NCBI RefSeq assembly: GCF_033441515.1
Contig: NZ_JAWQJT010000002.1
Span: 2,604,001 to 2,668,000 of the forward strand
Direction of reading: 5' to 3'
Length of the DNA stretch: 64,000 nucleotides
Source: Amycolatopsis solani
GTDB taxonomy: Bacteria > Actinomycetota > Actinomycetes > Mycobacteriales > Pseudonocardiaceae
Part shown: one piece after another, positions 43,508 through 50,957 of the stretch
How the letters are laid out: the number at the start of each line of letters is the position of its first letter
Numbering within the stretch: the stretch's first letter is position 1
Program-made: the position numbers and the translations under genes
Notes under the pieces: model-generated
What the model was told of the DNA's origin: nothing
What the model saw: the letters and a program-made list of their open reading frames with translations, nothing else
The model's database searches: none

Positions 43508-44719
43508 GTGCAGAAAGCACGACTTGCGCGGTTCATCGTGCTGGCCGCTGCCGGGGCCATTTCGCTCAGCGCGTGTTCGGCGCGCACCGACAGCGGTTCG
43601 GGCGACAGCAGCGCGAGCTCGCAGTCCCAGGCTGCGGCTCCGTCCGCCGCCGCCGACGCGGCCGACCCGGCCGGTGACGGCAAGGCCCAGTGTTCCCCGA
43701 CCTCCATCGCGTACGCGGGCACCATCAACGGCGCCAACGCCGCGCTGGGCGTCAACATCCTGAACGGCGCGAAGCTCGCCGTCGACCAGCACAACAAGGC
43801 CAACCCGGGCTGCCAGGTCAAGCTGGAGCAGTTCGACACCGAGGGCACGCCCGACAAGGCGCCCGGCATCGTGACGCAGATCGTCAACACGCCGGCCATC
43901 ATCGGCGTCGTCGGCCTGCCGTTCTCCGGCGAGTCCAAGGCCGCGGGCAACATCTTCAACGGCGCGGGCCTGGTCACGGTCACCCCGTCGGCGACGAACC
44001 CGACCCTGAGCCAGAACGGCTGGAAGACCTTCTTCCGCGGTCTGGGCAACGACAACACCCAGGGCCCGGCCGCCGCGAAGTTCATGACCGGTGAGCTCAA
44101 GGCCGCCAAGGTCTGCGTCATCAAGGACGACTCCGACTACGGCACCGGCCTGGCGGCTTCGACCATTCAGGCGCTCGGCGACAAGGGCACCTGCCAGGAC
44201 AGCGTCAAGACGAAGCAGACGGACTTCTCGGCCGTGGTCAACAAGATCAAGAGCGAGAAGCCGGACGCGGTGTTCTACTCCGGGTACTACCAGGAAGCCG
44301 CGCCCTTCGCGCAGCAGCTCAACGACGCGGGCGTCGAGGCCAAGTTCGTCGGCCCGGACGGCGTGAAGGACGACGAGTTCGTCAAGGGCGCCGGCGAGGC
44401 GGCCTCGAAGGCGTACTTCACCTGCCCGTGCGTCCCGGCTGACCAGTTCACCAAGTTCACCGACGCCTACAAGGCCGCGGTCGGCAAGGACCCGGGCACC
44501 TACTCGCCCGAGGCCTACGACCTCGCGACGATCCTCCTCAAGGGCATCGACGCGGGCAAGAAGGACCGCGCCGGCCTGCTGGACTTCGTCAAGAGCTACG
44601 ACGGCCAGGGCATCACGAAGCACTTCAAGTGGGACGACAAGGGCGAGCTGTCCAGCACGACCGTGTGGACCTACAAGGTCGAGGGCGGGAAGATCGTCCG
44701 CAACACCGAGATCAAGTAG
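43508..44719 (+). CDS. livK: Branched-chain amino acid ABC transporter, substrate-binding lipoprotein
   Basis: 403 residues. GTG at 43508, 5 bases after GGAGG, is preferred over an upstream in-frame TTG. The lipobox LSAC gives a lipoprotein anchored after about 26 residues. The mature protein is a type I periplasmic-binding fold (IAYAGTINGANAALGVNILNG split, then TPSATNPTLSQNGWKTFFR), as in LivK/LivJ. It delivers Leu/Ile/Val or related ligands to LivHM. It opens the livKHMGF operon. Confidence 0.9.
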   Translation: MQKARLARFIVLAAAGAISLSACSARTDSGSGDSSASSQSQAAAPSAAADAADPAGDGKAQCSPTSIAYAGTINGANAALGVNILNGAKLAVDQHNKANPGCQVKLEQFDTEGTPDKAPGIVTQIVNTPAIIGVVGLPFSGESKAAGNIFNGAGLVTVTPSATNPTLSQNGWKTFFRGLGNDNTQGPAAAKFMTGELKAAKVCVIKDDSDYGTGLAASTIQALGDKGTCQDSVKTKQTDFSAVVNKIKSEKPDAVFYSGYYQEAAPFAQQLNDAGVEAKFVGPDGVKDDEFVKGAGEAASKAYFTCPCVPADQFTKFTDAYKAAVGKDPGTYSPEAYDLATILLKGIDAGKKDRAGLLDFVKSYDGQGITKHFKWDDKGELSSTTVWTYKVEGGKIVRNTEIK

Positions 44720-44741
44720 CGCAACGCTTCCGTTCTGATTC

Positions 44742-44788
44742 CCGGGGTGCTCGCCCGGCGGCTTGATCCCGCCGGGTGGGCACCCCGG
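44742..44788 (+). promoter_or_regulatory. Large intercistronic hairpin between livK and livH
   Basis: CCGGGGTGCTCGCCCGGCGG (44742-44761) pairs with CCGCCGGGTGGGCACCCCGG (44769-44788): 20 pairs, two of them G-T, with a 7-nt loop and no T-run. A stem like this behind a binding-protein gene usually stabilises the upstream message or reduces read-through, so that LivK is made in excess over the membrane parts. Confidence 0.7.
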
Positions 44789-44807
44789 TCCCACATGGAG
44801 AACTAGT

Positions 44808-45824
44808 GTGTCATTGACTCATCACTTGAGCTCGGTCGTTCTGGCGCAGAGCGACAGCTGGATCACGTTCAACGTGGACGCGTTCCTCGACCAGTTCTGG
44901 AACAACACGTTCGACGGGCTCGCGTACGGCAGCATCTACGCTCTCGTGGCGCTGGGCTACACGCTCGTTTACGGCGTCCTGAAGCTCATCAACTTCGCCC
45001 ACTCCGAGGTGTTCATCTACGGCGTCTACGCGACGTGGTTCACCTTCTACGGCCTCGGGTTCCGCCCCGGTAACACGCCCACGCTCACCGTGATCGAGCT
45101 GATCGGCTTCCTGCTGCTCGCGTTGCTGGCGTCGATGGCGATCTCCGGCGGCACGGCGGTGGTCCTCGAACGGGTCGCCTACCGGCCGCTGAGAAAACGC
45201 GGGGCACCGAAGCTGGTCTTCCTGATCACCGCGATCGGCGCGTCCTTCGTGCTGCAGCAGCTCATCTTCATCTGGCGCGGCGGCAACCCCGAGCTGGGCA
45301 TCCGCCTCATGCGCAACCAGGAAGTCTTCACGCTCTTCGGCGGCAGCGTCACCAACGTCACGATCATCACGGTCGTCGCGTCGATCCTGCTGATGCTGGG
45401 CGCCAACTACTTCGTCAACAAGACGAAGTTCGGGCGCGGCATCCGCGCCGTGGCGCAGGACCCGGACACCGCGACGCTGATGGGCGTCAACAAGGAACGC
45501 GTCATCATGCTGACCTTCCTCATCGGCGGTCTGCTCGCCGGTGCGGCGGCGCTGTTCTACATGATGAAGATCCCGCAGGGCGCCTGGTACCAGGGCGGCT
45601 TCCTGCTCGGCATCAAGGCGTTCACCGCGGCGGTGCTCGGCGGTATCGGCAACCTGCGCGGCGCGCTGCTGGGCGGCCTGCTGCTCGGCGTCGCGGAGAA
45701 CTACGGCCAGTCGCTCTTCGGCGGCGGGTGGCGCGACATCGTCGCGTTCGTCCTGCTGGTGCTGGTCCTGATGATCCGGCCCACCGGCATTCTCGGTGAG
45801 TCGCTCGGAAAGGCCCGGGTATGA
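44808..45824 (+). CDS. livH: Branched-chain amino acid ABC transporter permease LivH
   Basis: 338 residues from GTG at 44808 with GGAG about 9 bases upstream. Eight or so membrane helices and the family segments GLAYGSIYALVALGYTLVYG and GGIGNLRGALLGGLLLG identify a LivH permease. It forms the membrane channel with LivM. Ends with an ATGA overlap into livM. Confidence 0.93.
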   Translation: MSLTHHLSSVVLAQSDSWITFNVDAFLDQFWNNTFDGLAYGSIYALVALGYTLVYGVLKLINFAHSEVFIYGVYATWFTFYGLGFRPGNTPTLTVIELIGFLLLALLASMAISGGTAVVLERVAYRPLRKRGAPKLVFLITAIGASFVLQQLIFIWRGGNPELGIRLMRNQEVFTLFGGSVTNVTIITVVASILLMLGANYFVNKTKFGRGIRAVAQDPDTATLMGVNKERVIMLTFLIGGLLAGAAALFYMMKIPQGAWYQGGFLLGIKAFTAAVLGGIGNLRGALLGGLLLGVAENYGQSLFGGGWRDIVAFVLLVLVLMIRPTGILGESLGKARV

Positions 45825-46966
45825 CGACGACCTCGACAAAGCCGGCGGTGGCGAGCGCCGGCAAGCACTCGCTGCGCGAGCGCTGGAACAACCTGAGCCG
45901 CGTCCAGCAGTGGGTCGTCCTGATCCCGCTGGTGGTGCTGATCTACTTCCTGCCGGTGCTGAACCCGCCGATCCTGACCACCCAGCCGGGGTACGACTTC
46001 CCGATCGCGATGTTCGAGGTGGCCCGCTACGCGCTGGTCGCCATCGGCCTGAACGTCGTCGTCGGGCAGGCGGGCCTGCTGGACCTCGGGTACGTCGGCT
46101 TCTTCGCCATCGGCGCGTACGTGATGGCGCTGTTCACCAGCCCCGACTCGTCGCTCTCGCACCTGCCGTTCCTCGTCGTGCTGCCGATCGCCATGGTCGT
46201 GACGATGGTGTTCGGCGTGATCCTCGGGACACCGACACTGCGATTGCGCGGGGACTACCTCGCGATCGTGACGCTCGGCTTCGGCGAGATCGTCCGCCTG
46301 CTCGCGGACAACGTCGGCCCGCTGCGCGGCAACTCCGGGTTCAAGGAGGTCGGGCACCCGCCGGGCACGAACGCCGACGGCTCGGCGCTGTTCAACAACT
46401 CGAACGGCACGCCGTGGTACTGGCTGTGCGTCACGCTGATCATCGCCGTGCTGTTCCTGGTCGGGAACCTGGAACGCAGCCGCGTCGGCCGCGCGTGGGT
46501 GGCCATCCGGGACGACGAGGACGCCGCCGAGATCATGGGCGTCCCGACGTTCAAGTTCAAGATCTGGGCGTTCATCAGCGGCGCGGCGATCGGCGGCCTC
46601 TCCGGCGCGCTCTACGCCGGCCAGCTCGGCTTCGTGAACAACCAGAAGTTCGACGTCGTCACGTCGATGCTGTTCCTGGCCGCGGTGATCCTCGGCGGGT
46701 CGGGCAACAAGGTGGGTGTCCTCCTCGGCGCCTGCGTCGTCGCCTACGTCCCGCTGCGCTTCCAGGCGATCGCCGAATACAAGTACCTGATCTTCGGTCT
46801 GGCGCTGATCATCCTCATGATCTTCCGGCCGCAGGGCCTGCTCGGCGCACGCCAGCGGCTGCTCGCCTACGGCAGGCAGGCGTACCAGCGCCTGCTCGGC
46901 CGCGGTGAGCAGATCAGCAGCGACGGCGCGCTGCAGACCGAACCGACCCCGGGGAGCAAGTCATGA
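45821..46966 (+). CDS. livM: Branched-chain amino acid ABC transporter permease LivM
   Basis: 381 residues, ATG overlapping the livH stop. Multiple membrane helices with the LivM segments IGLNVVVGQAGLLDLGYVGF and RLRGDYLAIVTLGFGEIVR near the middle. The C-terminal 40 residues are hydrophilic. The stop overlaps the livG start (ATGA). Confidence 0.93.
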   Translation: MTTTSTKPAVASAGKHSLRERWNNLSRVQQWVVLIPLVVLIYFLPVLNPPILTTQPGYDFPIAMFEVARYALVAIGLNVVVGQAGLLDLGYVGFFAIGAYVMALFTSPDSSLSHLPFLVVLPIAMVVTMVFGVILGTPTLRLRGDYLAIVTLGFGEIVRLLADNVGPLRGNSGFKEVGHPPGTNADGSALFNNSNGTPWYWLCVTLIIAVLFLVGNLERSRVGRAWVAIRDDEDAAEIMGVPTFKFKIWAFISGAAIGGLSGALYAGQLGFVNNQKFDVVTSMLFLAAVILGGSGNKVGVLLGACVVAYVPLRFQAIAEYKYLIFGLALIILMIFRPQGLLGARQRLLAYGRQAYQRLLGRGEQISSDGALQTEPTPGSKS

Positions 46967-47889
46967 CCGAGCCCCAGAACGGCGGTCCCGAGGTCGCCGC
47001 CGAGGGCGGCCTCGTCGCCGAACTGCAGCACATGACCGCGGAGGAGCGCGCCGAGCACGACGCCGAAGTCGCCGAGGTCGTCGCGCCGGACCGCGACATC
47101 GAGGTCGAGGTCGGCGAAACGCTGCTCGAGGTCGACGACGTGACGATGCGCTTCGGCGGCCTCGTCGCGCTCGACCAGATCTCGTTCGGCATCCGCCGCG
47201 GCGAGATCCTCGGCCTGATCGGGCCGAACGGCGCGGGCAAGACGACGTGCTTCAACGCGATGACCGGCGTCTACCGGCCGACCTCGGGCGAGGTCCGGCT
47301 GGAGGGCAAGGCGCTGGGCAAGACGTCGCGGCACGGCATCACCCAGCTGGGCATCGCGCGGACGTTCCAGAACATCCGGCTCTTCAGCGAGATGACCGCG
47401 CTGGAGAACGTCGTCGTCGGCACCGACGCGCGGCACAAGACCAGCCTGCTCGGCGCGCTGGTCCGCTCCCCGCGGCACCACCGCGAGGAGAAGGCCGCCG
47501 TCGAGAAGGCGATGGCCCTGCTGGAGTTCGTCGGCATCGCCGACCGCGCGGCCGACCGGGCGAAGAACCTGCCCTACGGCTACCAGCGGCGCCTGGAGAT
47601 CGCGCGGGCGCTGGCCACCGAGCCGAAGCTGCTCTGCCTGGACGAGCCCGCGGCGGGCTTCAACCCGGCGGAGAAGGAAGACCTGATGGGCCTGATCCGG
47701 ACCATCCGCGACGACGGCTACACCGTGCTGCTCATCGAACACGACATGAAGCTCGTCATGGGCGTGACCGACCGGATCGTGGTGCTGGAGTTCGGCAAGA
47801 AGATCGCCGAAGGCCTGCCCGCCGAGATCCGCGAGAACCCCGCGGTGATCGCGGCCTACCTGGGGGTGCCTGACGATGACGTTGCTTGA
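46963..47889 (+). CDS. livG: Branched-chain amino acid ABC transporter ATPase LivG
   Basis: 308 residues. An unusual acidic N-terminal extension of about 50 residues precedes the ATPase core: Walker A GPNGAGKTTCFN, Walker B LLCLDEPAAGFNP, and a signature region (LPYGYQRRLEIARAL, the LivG variant of LSGGQ). It couples ATP hydrolysis to uptake together with LivF. The end overlaps livF by 14 bases. Confidence 0.93.
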   Translation: MTEPQNGGPEVAAEGGLVAELQHMTAEERAEHDAEVAEVVAPDRDIEVEVGETLLEVDDVTMRFGGLVALDQISFGIRRGEILGLIGPNGAGKTTCFNAMTGVYRPTSGEVRLEGKALGKTSRHGITQLGIARTFQNIRLFSEMTALENVVVGTDARHKTSLLGALVRSPRHHREEKAAVEKAMALLEFVGIADRAADRAKNLPYGYQRRLEIARALATEPKLLCLDEPAAGFNPAEKEDLMGLIRTIRDDGYTVLLIEHDMKLVMGVTDRIVVLEFGKKIAEGLPAEIRENPAVIAAYLGVPDDDVA

Positions 47890-48589
47890 GTTGTCGGACG
47901 TGTCCGTCCACTACGGACGGATCCAGGCGGTCTCCGGGCTGTCCATCTCGGTCCAGGAAGGCGAGATCGTCACGCTGATCGGGGCCAACGGCGCCGGCAA
48001 GTCGACGACGATGCGGGCCATCTCGGGCATCCGGCCGATCTCGTCGGGCAAGATCACGTTCGCCGGCGAGGACATCTCCAAGCTGCGCGGCGACCTCCGG
48101 GTGGTCCGCGGCATTTCGCAGGCGCCGGAAGGCCGCGGGATCTTCCCCGGCATGACGGTCTCGGAGAACCTCGACATGGGCGCCTACGCCCGCAAGGACC
48201 GCAAGGACCTGGCCGAGGACCTGGAACGGGTCTTCGAGCTGTTCCCGCGGCTCGCGGAGCGCAAGACGCAGATGGGCGGCACGATGTCCGGCGGCGAGCA
48301 GCAGATGCTCGCCATCGGGCGCGCGCTGATGGCGAAGCCGAAGCTGCTGCTGCTGGACGAGCCGTCGATGGGGCTCGCCCCGCAGTTCATCCAGCAGATC
48401 TTCCGGATCATCACGGAGATCAACAAGCAGGGCACCACGGTGCTGCTGGTGGAGCAGAACGCGCAGCAGGCGCTGTCCCGCGCCCACCGCGCGTACGTGC
48501 TCGAAACCGGCCGGATCACCAAGTCCGGCACGGGCAAGGAGCTCCTCGCGGACAACAGCATCAAGGAGGCCTACCTGGGCGTCGGCTGA
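47876..48589 (+). CDS. livF: Branched-chain amino acid ABC transporter ATPase LivF
   Basis: 237 residues. Walker A GANGAGKSTTMR, signature MSGGEQQMLAIGRAL, Walker B LLLLDEPSMGLAP and the switch His/Gln region (LLVEQN) are complete. The conserved APEGRGIFPGMTV stretch is typical for LivF. It is the last gene of the operon; a strong hairpin terminator follows. Confidence 0.95.
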   Translation: MTLLELSDVSVHYGRIQAVSGLSISVQEGEIVTLIGANGAGKSTTMRAISGIRPISSGKITFAGEDISKLRGDLRVVRGISQAPEGRGIFPGMTVSENLDMGAYARKDRKDLAEDLERVFELFPRLAERKTQMGGTMSGGEQQMLAIGRALMAKPKLLLLDEPSMGLAPQFIQQIFRIITEINKQGTTVLLVEQNAQQALSRAHRAYVLETGRITKSGTGKELLADNSIKEAYLGVG

Positions 48590-48605
48590 CGTCCCGGAAA
48601 GCCCG

Positions 48606-48639
48606 ACCGGCCCCGCGCGCTTCGGCGTGCGGGGCCGGT
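48606..48639 (+). terminator. Hairpin terminator after livF
   Basis: ACCGGCCCCGCGCGC, loop TTCG, GCGTGCGGGGCCGGT form a 15-bp stem (one G-T pair) closed by a stable TTCG tetraloop, 16 bases after the livF stop. The T-run is weak, as is usual in this GC range. Confidence 0.75.
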
Positions 48640-48749
48640 TCGCGTTCCCGGTGACAACCACCGGTTGTCGTCGACGCCGGAAAGGCTGTTGGACCCGCCC
48701 GTCCTCCTCGCGGTTTGCTTGTGGCACAACGAAAACCGAGGAGGACGAG

Positions 48750-49511
48750 ATGATCGAGGGAATCGCGGCCGGGGTGCCGTTCGTGGCGGTGCCGCCGTCG
48801 GCCACCGGCGAGCGGACGGCGTTGGTGGTGGGCTGGCACCTGATGGACGCGCCGGCGAGCGAGCGGGCGATGGCCGAAGCCGTCCCGATGGCCGGGCTGC
48901 CGGCGTGGCGGGTGTACCTCGGCCTGCCGCTGACCGGGGCGCGGCTGCCCGAAGGCGGCTACGACGAGGTCTTCCGGCGGGCGGGCGAGGACGCCGTGCT
49001 GAACGTGTTCGAGCCGGTGACCGAGCAGGCCGCGGGCGAGTTCCCGGCGGCGCTGGCCGAGCTGCGCGACCGGCTGCCGGGCGCGAGCGGGCCGCTCGGG
49101 GTGTTCGGCGGGTCGGCCGGGGCGCTCGTCGCGCTGGAGGTGCTGGCGCGTGGGGACGCCGAGGTCGCGGCCGCCGCGGTGGCCAGCCCGGTCGTCCAGC
49201 TCGCGCCGATGATCGCCGCCAACGAACGGCGCTTCGGGGTGACCTACTCGTGGACCGAGCGGTCCCGCGCGGTCGCGGCCCGCTACGACTACGTGAACCG
49301 GGCCGCCGAGCTGACCGCGCCGCTGCTGCTCGTCGCCGGCGCCGGCGACGACATCGCCGTCCGCGAGCCCGCCGCGGCCCTGCACGAGAAGCTGGGCGCC
49401 GACCTCGTGACGGTCGAGGGGATGGCGCACGAGTTCCCGCCGGGGACACCGGAAGCGGCCCGCGTCGACGCCGCCTTCACGGAGTGGTTCGCGCGGAAGC
49501 TGCGAGGCTGA
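48750..49511 (+). CDS. Alpha/beta hydrolase
   Basis: 253 residues from ATG at 48750, 5 bases after GAGGAGG. The nucleophile elbow GVFGGSAGALVAL gives Ser in G-G-S-A-G; GAGDDIAV and GMAHEFPP supply likely Asp and His. It resembles small esterases or dienelactone-hydrolase-like enzymes; the substrate is unknown. It converges with a LysR gene, overlapping it by 35 bases. Confidence 0.78.
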   Translation: MIEGIAAGVPFVAVPPSATGERTALVVGWHLMDAPASERAMAEAVPMAGLPAWRVYLGLPLTGARLPEGGYDEVFRRAGEDAVLNVFEPVTEQAAGEFPAALAELRDRLPGASGPLGVFGGSAGALVALEVLARGDAEVAAAAVASPVVQLAPMIAANERRFGVTYSWTERSRAVAARYDYVNRAAELTAPLLLVAGAGDDIAVREPAAALHEKLGADLVTVEGMAHEFPPGTPEAARVDAAFTEWFARKLRG

Positions 49512-50448
49512 CGTCGTCGTCCGGCACCCAGGCGTGCGCCGGGTCGTAGGCGCACCAGGCCTCTTCACGGCTGGTGCGCCCGGCCGGCGCCATCAGCCGC
49601 TTCAGCGCCGGGTGCGCCTTCCCGCGCCGCCAGACCAGCGACCACGGGAACAGCGGCGACGGCTCGAACGGCAGCACCTTCAGGTTCAGGTCGGGCGCGA
49701 GCTCCATGTCCGCGCCGGCGAGCGTGACGCGCCGCTTGCCGTAGCGCGTCTGCTCGAGGGTGTGCCGCAGGTCGTAGCTGACGCCGGAGTCGTCGACCGG
49801 CACGCCGAAGCGGGTGCACAGCTCGTGCACGTAGGACAGCCATTCGGCGGGGCCGCCGTGGCCGGGCAGCCAGATGCCGTCGGCACGCAGGTCCGTCAGC
49901 GGGAGGGCGTCCTGCACGGCGAGGGGGTGCTCCGGCGCGAGCAGCGCGACCAGCGGTTCGAGCCGGACGACCCGGTGCTCCAGCTCGTCCGGCAGCGGCC
50001 GCCCGAAGCCGTTGACCCGGCCGAAGGCGGCGTCGAGCTCGCCGGACAGCAGCTTCTCGACGGCGTTGGCGAACCCGCCGCCGGCCACCTTGTCCACCTG
50101 CAGCGCCGGTTCCCGCTCGGCGAGCCGGCGCAGCAGGAACATGGGGGAGAGGCGGTAGTCGAGCAGGTCGAGGCGCAGCGGCCGGTCCTCGGCGCCCATG
50201 GCGGCCACCGCCGCGTCGGCCACCCGCACCAGCTCGCGCGCGTGCGGGAGGAACCGCTCGCCCTCGGCGGTCAGCTCGACCGACCGGTTGGTGCGGACGA
50301 ACAACGGCGTCGCGAGGACGTCTTCCAGCTTGCGGATGCGCTTGGACAGCGCCTGCTGGGTGAGGAACAGCGCCTGGGCGGCCCGGCCGAAGTGGCGCTG
50401 CTCCGCCGTCACCACGAACGCCCGGACCTGGGCGACGTCGAGGTCCAC
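49477..50448 (-). CDS. LysR-family transcriptional regulator
   Basis: 323 residues. The N-terminal helix-turn-helix (QVRAFVVTAEQRHFGRAAQA, then LTQQALSKRIRKLED) is followed by an effector-binding domain. The C-terminus is tail-to-tail with the hydrolase gene, so the usual divergent LysR target is not in front of it; the hotdog thioesterase gene lies just upstream on the same strand. The regulated gene and ligand are unknown. Confidence 0.88.
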   Translation of the reverse strand: MDLDVAQVRAFVVTAEQRHFGRAAQALFLTQQALSKRIRKLEDVLATPLFVRTNRSVELTAEGERFLPHARELVRVADAAVAAMGAEDRPLRLDLLDYRLSPMFLLRRLAEREPALQVDKVAGGGFANAVEKLLSGELDAAFGRVNGFGRPLPDELEHRVVRLEPLVALLAPEHPLAVQDALPLTDLRADGIWLPGHGGPAEWLSYVHELCTRFGVPVDDSGVSYDLRHTLEQTRYGKRRVTLAGADMELAPDLNLKVLPFEPSPLFPWSLVWRRGKAHPALKRLMAPAGRTSREEAWCAYDPAHAWVPDDDVSLAASARTTP

Positions 50449-50454
50449 GGGGGC

Positions 50455-50895
50455 TCAGGCGCCCGGCGGGCGGTCCCGGACGACGCAGGTGAGCCGCGCG
50501 GTGCAGGTGCGGCGGCCCTCGTCGTCGGTCAGCACGATCTCCGCGGTGATGGTGCCGCGCCCGACGTGCAGCGGGGTCGCCACGCCGGTGACCGTGCCCG
50601 CGCGGACGGCCCGGTGGTGCGTGCAGGACAGCTCGAGCCCCATCGCCGCGCGGCCCGGGCCCGCGTTCAGCGCCGCGACCGTCGAGCCCAGCGCCTCGGC
50701 GAGCACCGCGTTCGCGCCGCCGTGCAGCAGGCCGTACGGCTGGAGGTTGCCCTCGACCGGGATCGTGCCGACGACGCGTTCGGCCGTCGCTTCGAGCAGC
50801 TTCATCCCGATCTTTTCGTTCAGCTGCTGGTCCGCCGCCGCCGGGTCGATGCCCGACAGCCGCTCCACGTCGATGGGGGCGGCACTGTCCGTCAC
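50455..50895 (-). CDS. Hotdog-fold acyl-CoA thioesterase (PaaI/MenI-like)
   Basis: 146 residues, GTG start at 50895 with AGGAG upstream. The hotdog signature GLLHGGANAVLAEALGS near residues 61-77 matches the PaaI/YbgC-like thioesterases, with a conserved His-Gly-Gly and Glu. Likely substrates are aromatic or hydroxynaphthoyl-CoA esters, but the sequence alone does not decide. It is followed 6 bases later by the LysR gene, so the two are probably cotranscribed. Confidence 0.8.
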   Translation of the reverse strand: MTDSAAPIDVERLSGIDPAAADQQLNEKIGMKLLEATAERVVGTIPVEGNLQPYGLLHGGANAVLAEALGSTVAALNAGPGRAAMGLELSCTHHRAVRAGTVTGVATPLHVGRGTITAEIVLTDDEGRRTCTARLTCVVRDRPPGA

Positions 50896-50915
50896 ACAAA
50901 GCTCCTGTTCCTATG

Positions 50916-50950
50916 CGACACGTAAGAGTGTCGGACCCTCAGCCTAGACT
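50916..50950. promoter_or_regulatory. polA promoter and inverted repeat
   Basis: TAGACT (50945-50950) lies 7 nt before the polA GTG, so the transcript is probably leaderless. A perfect inverted repeat CGACAC-N6-GTGTCG at 50916-50933 falls over the -35 region and also just upstream of the divergent thioesterase gene. It could bind a regulator acting on both. Confidence 0.5.
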
Positions 50951-50957
50951 CGGCCCC

